Part shown: positions 1 to 9,013 of the stretch, piece after piece
Layout of the letters: every line of letters begins with the position of its first letter
Position numbering within the stretch: position 1 is the first letter of the stretch
From: Anaerolineales bacterium
GTDB lineage: Bacteria; Chloroflexota; Anaerolineae; Anaerolineales; Anaerolineaceae
DNA: 64,000 nucleotides
Assembly (NCBI GenBank): GCA_020060485.1
Contig: JAGVAB010000141.1
Location: 1-64,000 of the forward strand
Direction of reading: 5' to 3'
Made by a program: the position numbers and the translations under genes
The notes under the pieces: model-generated
The model's database searches: none
What the model was told of the DNA's origin: nothing
The model's input: only the letters and a program-made list of their open reading frames with translations

Positions 1-1130
1 CGATCCCAAAGCAGGGCTTTTGCCTTCAGGTCTTCGTCCAAAACAGGTTTCAGGAAACTCCATGCGGCGCTCAAAATGCCGCCGAAAACTACCAATTGAG
101 GGTTGAGTGCATTGATCATCGAGGCGATGCCGACGCCGAGATAATGTGCCACGCGGGTCAAGGCATCCTGGGCAACCTGGTCTCCGGATTTGGCTGCTTC
201 AACAACCATGTTGACATCCAGCTTTTCCAGATCGCCGCCAGTCATGTCTTGCAAACTGCTTGTATGGCCGGCATTGATGGCTTGTTTGATGTAACGAAAC
301 AAGGCTTTCAGGCTCACTTGTGTTTCCCAGCAGCCGCGGTTACCACAGGCGCAAGGTTCGCCGCCCGGGTCCATGATGATGTGACCAAATTCTCCGGCCA
401 TGCCGGTCACGCCGCGCAGCAATCGATCACCACGCAGGATGCCGCCGCCAAGTCCTACCCCGGCGCTCAGATAGAGAACATCCACCGCGTTATGGGCAGA
501 ACCAAAATAATGTTCGCCCAGGGTGGCCATGTTGGCTTCGTTATCCACGAAGATGGGGACATTTTTGAAATATTTTTCCAGGAATTTACGTAAAGCGATA
601 TTGCGCCAACCCAGGTTGGGGGCGAAAAGGAGTTCGCCTTCGGTGAAATCCACCAAGCCTGGTACACCTAACGCAAGGCCGAGGAATCTTCCATCGCTGT
701 GTTCCTTGCAATATTCCACCGCTTCCCGAATTTGTACCACCAGTTTCTCGAGAACAGTGTTGATCTCTTCATTTGGCTCAATTCTTTGGTGGGCCTGATA
801 GATGGGTTTGGGCTCAAAATCGGTGGCAATGACCAGAATGAAATCCACACCTATTTCGGTGCCGATAATGTAGCCTGCCTGGGGGTTGATCGATAACATG
901 ACCCGCGGTCGTCCAACCCCGCTGGATTCAATCCCAATTTCGCGGACATATTGATCTTCGATCAGTTCATTTACCAAACTGGAAACAGTTGCTTTATTGA
1001 GACCGGTTTTCAAGGCGAGGTCTGCGCGCGAGATGGGGGATTCTTCCCGAATGTGATTCATGATTGCGGACAGGTTGATTTGCCGCAACAAGGTGTGATC
1101 CCCGGTTTGAAATCGTGATCTTTCAGACAT
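1..1130 (-). CDS. ROK-family transcriptional repressor (NagC/XylR type), 3' end outside window
   Basis: Predicted sugar-responsive DNA-binding repressor of the ROK family. I translated it by hand from an ATG at 1130; about 376 codons are visible before the window edge, so only the last residues are missing. An N-terminal winged helix-turn-helix (about residues 15-70, with ISRADLALKTGLNKATVS) precedes an actin-like sugar-kinase fold. The ROK zinc signature is intact near residues 248-268: GH, then CACG, then GCWE. A DNA-binding domain fused to a ROK domain indicates a repressor, not a hexokinase. It lies downstream of, and in the same direction as, the isomerase and PfkB genes but has its own promoter, overlapped by a XylR-like operator, so autoregulation is likely. 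The inducer is unknown; xylose or another aldose is a guess from the neighbours. Confidence 0.93.
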   Translation of the reverse strand, partial: MSERSRFQTGDHTLLRQINLSAIMNHIREESPISRADLALKTGLNKATVSSLVNELIEDQYVREIGIESSGVGRPRVMLSINPQAGYIIGTEIGVDFILVIATDFEPKPIYQAHQRIEPNEEINTVLEKLVVQIREAVEYCKEHSDGRFLGLALGVPGLVDFTEGELLFAPNLGWRNIALRKFLEKYFKNVPIFVDNEANMATLGEHYFGSAHNAVDVLYLSAGVGLGGGILRGDRLLRGVTGMAGEFGHIIMDPGGEPCACGNRGCWETQVSLKALFRYIKQAINAGHTSSLQDMTGGDLEKLDVNMVVEAAKSGDQVAQDALTRVAHYLGVGIASMINALNPQLVVFGGILSAAWSFLKPVLDEDLKAKALLWD

Positions 1131-1211
1131 CGATGGGTTAATCCCTTTCAACTGTCAGACCGCTATTTACCGCATTATCAATAATTTGGATTTGTAATTG
1201 TATGAGACGGG

Positions 1212-1236
1212 TTAGTTTGTTGCATCAATAAACTAA
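1212..1236 (-). promoter_or_regulatory. XylR/ROK-type operator
   Basis: A 25-bp near-perfect palindrome with arms TTAGTTTGTTG (1212-1222) and CAATAAACTAA (1226-1236), matching at 10 of 11 positions around a 3-bp centre. The arm sequence and total length closely resemble the Bacillus XylR operator as I remember it. It starts at the last base of the -10 box of the ROK gene promoter and covers the expected start of transcription, the position expected for repression. Confidence 0.85.
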
Positions 1237-1264
1237 TTATAGGAACTTTTTTATTCCTTGTCAA
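1236..1264 (-). promoter_or_regulatory. Consensus sigma-70 promoter of the ROK gene
   Basis: Read on the minus strand: -35 TTGACA (1264-1259), 17-bp spacer, -10 TATAAT (1241-1236). Both boxes match the consensus exactly. The transcript would start near 1229 and have a leader of about 100 nt before the ATG at 1130. Confidence 0.9.
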
Positions 1265-1328
1265 TATTTAAATAAGCGATTTAACAAAACTCATCATGGA
1301 AAGAAACTGTGGCATATGCCCAAATATG

Positions 1329-1360
1329 AAAAACACCTGCTAGATCAGGCAGGTGTTTTT
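1329..1360 (-). terminator. Rho-independent terminator after the isomerase gene
   Basis: Perfect 12-bp inverted repeat AAAAACACCTGC / GCAGGTGTTTTT with an 8-nt loop, ending in runs of T on both strands. It lies 30 bp past the stop codon of the minus-strand isomerase gene and separates the two-gene sugar operon from the ROK gene. Confidence 0.85.
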
Positions 1361-1389
1361 CTCACGCAGGGCGGGGAAGGATAGAAGTT

Positions 1390-2421
1390 CTACCCCATCA
1401 AGTGGTTCAGGATCAACCAGTCCAGTTCTTCGTAGTCGCGAGCTGCAATCAGTTCATTCACCTGTCCACGGTCGAGTGAACGGGAGAGAGCCACCAATTT
1501 CAAGAAAAGCTGGATGCTGTTGCGCAGGTGTTTGGTGGCAACTTCAGGCAGCTGGGTGCGAATGGCTTTCACATCCATGCCGACCACGCCCACTTCCCAG
1601 AAGCGGTTTTCATCCAGCACGCGCACCTGATTGAAAGCACGTCGTAAATTTACCGACCCCAGGGAGCGGTCTTGATCGAATTTGGGCCCGTTCTGGTCAT
1701 TGAGATGCACACTCCACAATTTGTTGAACGCCATGGCAAAGCCGATCTCGTCAGCTGGGTCCAGACCGGCCAGGATCGAATGGGCTGACTCCATGAGCAC
1801 CCCCACGCGTGACGGGTCATTGGCCTGCAAGCCGATGGCAAGGGCATGTCCCATGGTAGGAATGAACGCCAGGTCCATTGGTTCGTTTGGTTTGGGTTCA
1901 ATGGCAATTCTTAGTTTGGGTGAATATTCCAAAATGGTATTGATGGCTTCGAGCAGTTGATGGGTGGCGCTAACCACATCCTTGGATTCGCGCAGATAGG
2001 TGCCTTCACGGGCCAGCCAAAGCACCATCAGGTCTGTGCCCAATTCACCAGCAATATCGGCTGCCTTTTTGGAACGGTCAATGGCATAGGCACGCGCCTT
2101 GGGATCATTGGCGGTATATGCGCCATCAATCGTCATGGGGTGCTCCCACAATCGCGGCGCTACAAATTCAGCGACCAGGCCATGATCACTCAGCTTGCGG
2201 CGCACTTGCTGAGCTTGCTGGCTGATTTGGGCAGGAGTAAGCATGTCCAGGTCTGGTACAGCATCATCATCATGGAACTGTACCTGGTCATACCCCAGTT
2301 CTCCATAAAGTTCCAGTTTTGTATCAAAACTCAATGCTGGACGAACATTTGGTCCAAAAGGATCAGCACCTTCATGGATATTCCAGGGGCCAAAAGAAAA
2401 CTTGTATCCATACTTTTCCAT
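1390..2421 (-). CDS. Xylose-isomerase-type TIM-barrel sugar isomerase
   Basis: Predicted cytoplasmic, metal-dependent aldose-ketose isomerase of 343 aa; actinobacterial XylA enzymes are about 385 aa. Hallmarks of class I xylose isomerase are visible: FHDDD at 49-53 (catalytic His), EPKPNEP at 175-181 (metal Glu and catalytic Lys), an E-x-x-H metal pair at 211-214 and KFDQD near 247-251. One position differs: where I recall HIDLN in XylA (a metal-ligand Asp), this protein has VHLND, putting His at that site. The start has a good ribosome site (AAAGGAG, 7 nt upstream). It follows the PfkB kinase by 19 bp, so the two are co-transcribed. The family is clear; the substrate may not be xylose. Confidence 0.85.
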   Translation of the reverse strand: MEKYGYKFSFGPWNIHEGADPFGPNVRPALSFDTKLELYGELGYDQVQFHDDDAVPDLDMLTPAQISQQAQQVRRKLSDHGLVAEFVAPRLWEHPMTIDGAYTANDPKARAYAIDRSKKAADIAGELGTDLMVLWLAREGTYLRESKDVVSATHQLLEAINTILEYSPKLRIAIEPKPNEPMDLAFIPTMGHALAIGLQANDPSRVGVLMESAHSILAGLDPADEIGFAMAFNKLWSVHLNDQNGPKFDQDRSLGSVNLRRAFNQVRVLDENRFWEVGVVGMDVKAIRTQLPEVATKHLRNSIQLFLKLVALSRSLDRGQVNELIAARDYEELDWLILNHLMG

Positions 2422-2440
2422 AAATCACTCCTTTGTTAAA

Positions 2441-3625
2441 TTAAGGCTGACGATCCAGCGGGCCAAGCCAGGATTGGGAGGCGGGATGCAAATGCCAGCC
2501 AGGCTCATCCAAACTCTGCGGCTGCCGCTCCCAACCATTTTTGATCCGCAATACAGTTTGTTCCCAGGTTCTCAATCCACTTAACGCATCGGCAGCCTCT
2601 ACATTGCATGCGCCAACGGCACAGGCAAACATCATGGTGTTTTCAGGGGATTGTTCTTTCAGCAAGGCTGCAATGAAACCGGCGATGGCTGAATCACCTG
2701 CGCCCGTCGTTCCACCAAAGTGATCAATCTTAAAAATGGGGGACCAGATTTCCCGGTTGGCCCATTCTTCCAAATCTGCTGGCGCCGCCGCTCCCAATTG
2801 GGTCAGGCGCTGCCTCCCTGCCGTTCGCATGTAGATGCCATGCAAACCCAGCTTGAAGACCACGATCCCTGCTCCCCATAGCAATAATCGGCTGGCGAGT
2901 TCCCGAAGAGAGGACATCTGCAGATGGACGCCGTTTGTGGTGTGCGTCAGCCATTGATTTTCTGTGGGCTCATGCAGCAACACCAGCAATTCTTCGATAC
3001 TTGGCAGAAAGATATCCACATGTGGCAATGCCTTGCGGAGAATGGCTGACCAGTTGGCCTGCCCTGCCGGTGATTGGGGCTCGACCATGACCATATCCAG
3101 TGAGGTGGTCACGCCGAGGGATTTGACTTTTTGGAATACTTCCATCAGGTTGCGCCCGTTATCTGCAAACATTTGTGCCATCAGGGGCGGGTAGCCAAAG
3201 TGGAACAGGCGGGTGTGGGCGATGGTTTCCAGTTTGAGATCGCGGGCGCAGAACGTATCATTTGCCCCGGAACAATGAAGGAAAGACCGGTCAACACTGG
3301 GCAGGCTCAAGACGACGCTGTAGGAGGTTGTTTCTCCCTGCGCCACGATGATCCCTTGCGCCAGGTTTTCGCTGCGCGAGCGGACAAGATCCAGAACGAT
3401 GCTGCCAAAGGCATCATCGCCGACCTTGCCCATCAGTTGGGTTGGCACACCCAGATGGTGCAGGGCCAACCCGGTGTTGGATACCGGGCCGCCAGTCGAG
3501 ACGATAGCCGGGCCGACCTGCACCAATTGACCCGGTGCTGGCACTGTGCTTCCGGCAGTGAAGGCAGGGATCAGATCGAGGCAAATGTGGCCTGCTACCA
3601 CAACTTGGGAAGAGGAGGGTGTCAT
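2441..3625 (-). CDS. PfkB-family carbohydrate kinase
   Basis: Predicted ATP-dependent sugar kinase of the ribokinase/PfkB family, 394 aa. Visible features are an N-terminal VVVAGHICLD strand, a GGPVSNTGLALHHLG substrate-lid region, GDDAFG, and the C-terminal PfkB signature GGTTGAGDSAIAGF with the catalytic Asp of GAGD near residue 320. I chose the ATG at 3625: a longer in-frame start at 3703 would overlap the predicted promoter and adds residues unlike the family. It is the first gene of an operon with the isomerase, so it probably phosphorylates the ketose that enzyme makes. Xylulose is normally phosphorylated by FGGY kinases, so a PfkB partner suggests another sugar. Confidence 0.85.
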   Translation of the reverse strand: MTPSSSQVVVAGHICLDLIPAFTAGSTVPAPGQLVQVGPAIVSTGGPVSNTGLALHHLGVPTQLMGKVGDDAFGSIVLDLVRSRSENLAQGIIVAQGETTSYSVVLSLPSVDRSFLHCSGANDTFCARDLKLETIAHTRLFHFGYPPLMAQMFADNGRNLMEVFQKVKSLGVTTSLDMVMVEPQSPAGQANWSAILRKALPHVDIFLPSIEELLVLLHEPTENQWLTHTTNGVHLQMSSLRELASRLLLWGAGIVVFKLGLHGIYMRTAGRQRLTQLGAAAPADLEEWANREIWSPIFKIDHFGGTTGAGDSAIAGFIAALLKEQSPENTMMFACAVGACNVEAADALSGLRTWEQTVLRIKNGWERQPQSLDEPGWHLHPASQSWLGPLDRQP

Positions 3626-3673
3626 TTTGTCAACACAATTCCGTAAGATGCGATGGATGGTAGTAATGTAAAC

Positions 3674-3712
3674 AGAATACAACATCCGATGATTTAAAGT
3701 CAAGTGACTTGA
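3674..3712 (-). promoter_or_regulatory. Promoter of the kinase-isomerase operon, with overlapping palindrome
   Basis: On the minus strand: -35 TTGACT (3703-3698), 18-bp spacer, -10 TATTCT (3679-3674), about 50 bp before the ATG at 3625. A perfect odd palindrome TCAAGTGACTTGA (3700-3712) overlaps the -35 box and could be a regulator site. It does not resemble the ROK operator at 1212. Confidence 0.55.
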
Positions 3713-3865
3713 ACGATATTGGCTTTTTAGCGATTTATGGATATTGTCAGGAATAGTAAGGCGGATTGCGATGGCATTCTGAGAGTCAAAAATTCAGATT
3801 GAAAGTTTCGCTCGACGAAATACTTGGAATGCTGTAGACAAGGTTTAAAGCGGATGGGAGGTTAT

Positions 3866-4750
3866 TTACAAATGTGTGATCAGGTAGGAGCGTAGATTGG
3901 TCTTTTTGTTGTCTTTGTTCAGGCCGAGTTTCTTGCGAATGTTGGCACGGTGGTACTCAACTGTCTTGGCCGAGATGTAAAGTGTGTCAGCGATCTCTTT
4001 GCTGGTCCTGCCTTCTTTGATCAATGCTGCAATTTGCAATTCACGCGAGGAAAGCTCTTCCATCTTTGAGGGTCTTTTCTTGGTGATGGGATAGACGATC
4101 TCTTCAATCAGCCCTTCCACCATTTCGACATCAACGATATTGGCTTTGGTCTTGATATATTCCAGAGACGGTTTAACAAATTTCTCGACGTTCTGGATGA
4201 TGGTTTCCTCGAATATTTCACGTTCTTCTTTTCTTTGCTGCAAAAGCTGGGTCATGGCTTTGTTGTTGTTTTCGAGGCTTTCAATCCTTTGCATCAGATC
4301 GCCTAGTTCCTGTTCAATCTTGTATTGAAAGGTGAAATCCCGCACGTATTCAAAGACGCCCATAACTTCATCGTTCTGGTCAAAAATGGGGACGGCGATG
4401 AGTTCCTGCCACCCTTTCTGGTTTCCAGAAAGGGTGTAACGCACCACGCCGCGTACCGGGATTTTTTCCTGCAGGGCGCGGATGGTTGGGCAGTTGTCAC
4501 ACGGTTCCGTGCGAGTGTGATAAACCTCAAAACATTTCTTGCCGATGATATCATCCGGGTTGGAATACCAGTATTGCATATAGGTATTGACATATCGGAT
4601 ATTGAGATCGCGGTCCAAGAGGCTGACCCCGTCCTGGATGCTGTTGAGGATATTGACCTGCAATTCCTCTGATTCGAAGACATCATCCTTTTCTGTGCCT
4701 GAAGCCAGGCGGATATTGGGGGTAAAAAGCCATTTCATGGAATTGTTCAT
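3866..4750 (-). CDS. PAS-domain LuxR-type transcriptional regulator
   Basis: Predicted cytoplasmic sensor-regulator of 294 aa. A PAS domain spans about residues 25-140 (VSLLDRDLNIRYVN start, VMGVFEYVRDFT end) and carries EPCDNCP, a CxxC motif seen in many PAS proteins. A coiled coil follows (about 140-190), then a conserved linker and a C-terminal LuxR helix-turn-helix (about 225-290: LSSRELQIAALIKEGRTSKE, ISAKTVEYHRANIRKKLGL). I chose the ATG at 4750, which has GAAAGG upstream; the longer start at 4822 lies in AT-rich promoter-like DNA. There is no receiver domain, so the signal probably acts through PAS. It is divergent from the flavin oxidoreductase, its most likely target. Confidence 0.88.
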   Translation of the reverse strand: MNNSMKWLFTPNIRLASGTEKDDVFESEELQVNILNSIQDGVSLLDRDLNIRYVNTYMQYWYSNPDDIIGKKCFEVYHTRTEPCDNCPTIRALQEKIPVRGVVRYTLSGNQKGWQELIAVPIFDQNDEVMGVFEYVRDFTFQYKIEQELGDLMQRIESLENNNKAMTQLLQQRKEEREIFEETIIQNVEKFVKPSLEYIKTKANIVDVEMVEGLIEEIVYPITKKRPSKMEELSSRELQIAALIKEGRTSKEIADTLYISAKTVEYHRANIRKKLGLNKDNKKTNLRSYLITHL

Positions 4751-4945
4751 GGCAAAAAACCTTTCAAATCCTGTTATCTGTACGACGACGTGGGGAATTT
4801 TCAAAATCAGTATACCATACACTAGTTAAAAAACACCAGGAACTCCCTAGGGTTAATATGATGTTTATACCGTATTGGAAAATGAAAGAAAACCATCTAT
4901 CATAAATGTGAAAATGTATCCATCCATATATTTTTAGGAGATGAG

Positions 4946-6190
4946 ATGATGACAGAAAAGAATGCTTTGTTCGAGCCTATTAAGATTGGTAAATTGACCG
5001 CCCAAAACCGTATCATGATCAATGCCATGGAGTGCTGCGACTCTGATGAATTTGGCAACCCGACTGAAAAGACGTATGAGCGGTATACCAATCTGTTCAA
5101 GGGCGGCGCAGGTTTGATCGACCTTGAGGCGATTACGGTATCGTATGACAGCCGCGGCAGAAAAATGCAGCTTGGCATCATGCCGCACAATGAAAAAGCG
5201 CTGGAAAAATTTGTTTCCGAAATGAAGAAAGTAAATGACAAGGTTCTGTTCATCTTCCAATTGACCCATTCCGGCGAGCTGAGTCATCCTGACTTTTCCC
5301 GGCGTGTATGCGTCAAGCCGCTGCCCGGTTTTGGCGGTGAAATTCTCACAGAAGAAGAAGTGGATGACATCCTCGAGAAATTTGTTCTGGCAGCCAAGAT
5401 TTGTCACAATGTTGGCGGCGATGGTGTAGACCTCAAGTTGTCTCATGGCTACCTGGGCTCGCAGTTGCTGCGCCCCTATAATGACCGCCAGTGGAAGTAT
5501 GGCGGCTCGTGGGAGAACCGCAGTCGTTTCGGATTTGAACTGACCGAGCGAGTTGTGCGTGAAGTCAATGACCCGAATTTCCTGGTGGGCTCCAAAGTCT
5601 CCGTATGGGAAGGCTTCCCCGGCGGTTGTGGTACGGCATCCCCCAGCAGTTCCGTCATGGACCTGACCGAATCCATCGCTTTGGTGAAGGGTCTTGAAGC
5701 ACGCGGTGCGCATTATATCCTTCAGTCTGCTGGCAGCCCTTCTATCACCCTGGCGCTCTCGCAGCCGGACAAGGCCATCCCCGATGATGCTTACCTGCAT
5801 CACACTTTCTCCAAGACATTAAGGGACAACCTCAAACCCGAAACCGTGGTCATTGGCTCTGCCTATTCTATTTTCCGGGATGGCAAGAACAATCTGCAGG
5901 CCGTAAAGCCCGAAGAAAGTACACTGCTGTACTGGGGCAACAAGAACATCCGTGAAGGCGTTTGCGACATGATTGCTCTTGGGCGTCAGTCCTTTGCCGA
6001 CCCGTTCATTCCCGTCAAGTTAATTGAAGGCAGGGAAAATGAAATCAAATGGTGTACCGCTTGCGACAACTGCATTGAGCTGTTGATCCGCCAGCAGAAT
6101 GTGGGCTGCACCACCTATAACAGGCCTTACACTGAAGCATTGCAGAAAATCCGCAAGGCGGAAGGCCAACTGAAGGCCAAGCGCACCTAG
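4946..6190 (+). CDS. Old-yellow-enzyme family NAD(P)H:flavin oxidoreductase
   Basis: Predicted FMN-dependent ene-reductase-type enzyme of 414 aa. The N-terminus (FEPIKIGKLTAQNRIMINAM) and TIM-barrel motifs such as GDGVDLKLSHGYLGSQLLRP and YGGSWENRSRF are typical. The C-terminus keeps a four-cysteine cluster, CTACDNC then 11 residues and C, as in the 2,4-dienoyl-CoA reductase/trimethylamine dehydrogenase branch, so a [4Fe-4S] centre is likely. The second half of those enzymes (the NAD(P)H/FAD-binding region) is absent, so an external electron donor or partner protein is needed. AGGAGA lies 5-8 nt before two adjacent ATG codons (4946 and 4949). Substrate unknown. Confidence 0.9.
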   Translation: MMTEKNALFEPIKIGKLTAQNRIMINAMECCDSDEFGNPTEKTYERYTNLFKGGAGLIDLEAITVSYDSRGRKMQLGIMPHNEKALEKFVSEMKKVNDKVLFIFQLTHSGELSHPDFSRRVCVKPLPGFGGEILTEEEVDDILEKFVLAAKICHNVGGDGVDLKLSHGYLGSQLLRPYNDRQWKYGGSWENRSRFGFELTERVVREVNDPNFLVGSKVSVWEGFPGGCGTASPSSSVMDLTESIALVKGLEARGAHYILQSAGSPSITLALSQPDKAIPDDAYLHHTFSKTLRDNLKPETVVIGSAYSIFRDGKNNLQAVKPEESTLLYWGNKNIREGVCDMIALGRQSFADPFIPVKLIEGRENEIKWCTACDNCIELLIRQQNVGCTTYNRPYTEALQKIRKAEGQLKAKRT

Positions 6191-6242
6191 TTTTGTTTGA
6201 AAATTTTCCTTGATGGCGGCATCTTCTTAACCCCATCTGTGG

Positions 6243-6282
6243 AACCGCTGTGCAGTTATTCATTATTCCAGGCACAGCGGTT
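6243..6282 (+). terminator. Hairpin downstream of the oxidoreductase gene
   Basis: Inverted repeat AACCGCTGTGC (6243-6253) / GCACAGCGGTT (6272-6282), 11 bp perfect, 18-nt loop, followed by a weak T-rich stretch. Likely a transcription terminator or 3'-end stabiliser, 52 bp past the stop. Confidence 0.6.
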
Positions 6283-6295
6283 TCCTTATGATTAG

Positions 6296-6334
6296 TCAAA
6301 CCGGACATTGCGCTTGTCGCAGAGTCCGGTTTGA
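6296..6334 (+). repeat. Second hairpin downstream of the oxidoreductase gene
   Basis: Perfect 11-bp inverted repeat TCAAACCGGAC (6296-6306) / GTCCGGTTTGA (6324-6334) with a 17-nt loop. It could be a back-up terminator or a short palindromic intergenic repeat; the following sequence is only moderately T-rich. Confidence 0.5.
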
Positions 6335-6439
6335 TTAATTTCAATAACTTCTTTCCAGAGTGAAATGCTTTCCAAAAGTCAAGATCATAGGAAAAATCCC
6401 AAAAAACGATTCATCTTCGGTGTGATCATCTGCTGCTCC

Positions 6440-6464
6440 AACACCCCGCTTGGCGGTGTTTTTT
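6440..6464 (+). terminator. Rho-independent terminator
   Basis: AACACC (6440-6445) / GGTGTT (6455-6460) stem with a short GC-rich loop, running into six T residues (6459-6464). It stops read-through before the promoter of the glycan cluster. Confidence 0.6.
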
Positions 6465-6517
6465 GCTGGCATTTGTGTTCCTGATGTTAACATCCGGTTA
6501 GCTCTGGTTTTTCCCCC

Positions 6518-6545
6518 TTGACCTATTTGCAGACGCGGTTATAAT
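6518..6545 (+). promoter_or_regulatory. Sigma-70 promoter of the glycan cluster
   Basis: -35 TTGACC (6518-6523), 16-bp spacer, -10 TATAAT (6540-6545). Transcription would start near 6552, giving a leader of about 60 nt. It is the clearest promoter in front of the 38-kb run of co-directional glycan genes. Confidence 0.8.
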
Positions 6546-6562
6546 TCAACCATTGAATTTTG

Positions 6563-6602
6563 AAAGGCGGCTTGCTTCACTTAAAAAGGGACAGCCGCCT
6601 TT
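6563..6602 (+). promoter_or_regulatory. Leader hairpin before the glycan-cluster regulator
   Basis: Perfect 10-bp inverted repeat AAAGGCGGCT (6563-6572) / AGCCGCCTTT (6593-6602) with a 20-nt loop. It fills most of the untranslated leader and ends 10 nt before the ATG at 6613. The loop carries AAAAAGGGA, resembling a ribosome-binding site. It could act as an attenuator (the stem ends in TTTT) or control translation. Confidence 0.6.
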
Positions 6603-6612
6603 TGGATAACTT

Positions 6613-8102
<1,490 letters not shown>

Positions 8103-8110
8103 AGGCGGAT

Positions 8111-8974
8111 GTGATTTTGATGCGCATGACCACAAAGCTGGAAAAGACTGAAATGCCCGTCACGATCCTGCAACCGGCCCGAGGGCTGGGAGCGCTGAAT
8201 TTGCGCGACCTGTGGCTGTACCGCGAGCTGATCTACTTCATGACCTGGCGCGACTTGAAAGTGCGTTACAAGCAGACTTTGCTGGGGGCGAGTTGGGCGA
8301 TCCTGCGGCCGTTGATGACGATGGTCGTCTTTAGTATCTTCTTTGGCGACCTGGCCCAGGTTCCTTCGGACGGCTTGCCGTACCCGATCTTTTCCTTCGC
8401 GGCCCTGGTGCCGTGGGGGTTGTTCTCGGATGCGGTCAGCGTGGCCGGGCGTTCGCTGGTGCAAAACCGGCACATGATCACCAAGGTCTATTTTCCACGG
8501 GTGATCCTGCCGCTCTCGTCCATTCTGGCCGGGGTGGTGGATTTCCTGATCGCCTTTGTGATCCTGGTGGGAATGATGATCTATTACAAGATCATGCCGA
8601 CGGTATACATTTGGACATTGCCGCTGTTTCTGTTGCTGGCGCTAATCACCTCGACCGGGGTGGGCTTGTGGCTGGCGGCGCTGAATGTCCAGTACCGCGA
8701 TGTGAATTACATGACACCCTTTCTAACCCAGTTCTGGCTGTTTGTGACGCCCATCGCCTACCCGGCCAGCATGGTGCCGGGCAAATGGCAGTTGGTCTAT
8801 TCGTTGAATCCGATGGCGGGGGTGGTGGAAGGGTTTCGCTGGGCCTTGCTTGGTACGGAACAAGGTGCGCCGGGAATGAAGCTGGCCGTTTCCACTCTGG
8901 TGGCAGTGGCATTGCTGGTTTCGGGGATGGTTTACTTCCGGCGCATGGAACGCAATTTTGCAGACATGGTATAA
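8111..8974 (+). CDS. wzm: ABC-2 type glycan export permease (Wzm-like)
   Basis: Integral membrane subunit of a polysaccharide ABC exporter, 287 aa. The N-terminal amphipathic segment LRDLWLYRELIYFMTWRDLKVRYKQTLLGASWAILRP (split here by family memory into RDLWLYRELI and YKQTLLGASWAILRP) is characteristic of Wzm/TagG permeases, followed by about six hydrophobic segments. The next gene is the matching ATPase. The start is uncertain: GTG at 8111 or ATG at 8120 or 8126, all within a few codons. The pair would move a lipid-linked glycan from the cytoplasmic to the outer face of the membrane. Confidence 0.9.
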   Translation: MILMRMTTKLEKTEMPVTILQPARGLGALNLRDLWLYRELIYFMTWRDLKVRYKQTLLGASWAILRPLMTMVVFSIFFGDLAQVPSDGLPYPIFSFAALVPWGLFSDAVSVAGRSLVQNRHMITKVYFPRVILPLSSILAGVVDFLIAFVILVGMMIYYKIMPTVYIWTLPLFLLLALITSTGVGLWLAALNVQYRDVNYMTPFLTQFWLFVTPIAYPASMVPGKWQLVYSLNPMAGVVEGFRWALLGTEQGAPGMKLAVSTLVAVALLVSGMVYFRRMERNFADMV

Positions 8975-9013
8975 GCGCACGGCTGGATACGGCCGGGATT
9001 TGATGGTTAACGT

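Larger units (their letters stand above)
6191..6517. other. Non-coding gap before the glycan cluster
   Basis: About 330 bp with no credible gene. It contains three hairpins (6243-6282, 6296-6334, 6440-6464) that insulate the oxidoreductase gene from the glycan cluster. Apart from these I see nothing in it. Confidence 0.7.

Noticed and set aside
3626..3703. Longer N-terminus for the PfkB kinase (start at 3703)
   Set aside because: The extra 26 codons overlap the predicted promoter (-35 and -10 at 3703-3674) and do not resemble the family.
4934..5803. Minus-strand frame of 289 codons opposite the oxidoreductase gene
   Set aside because: The plus strand has an intact family with a ribosome site; the antisense frame shows no domain and no start signal.
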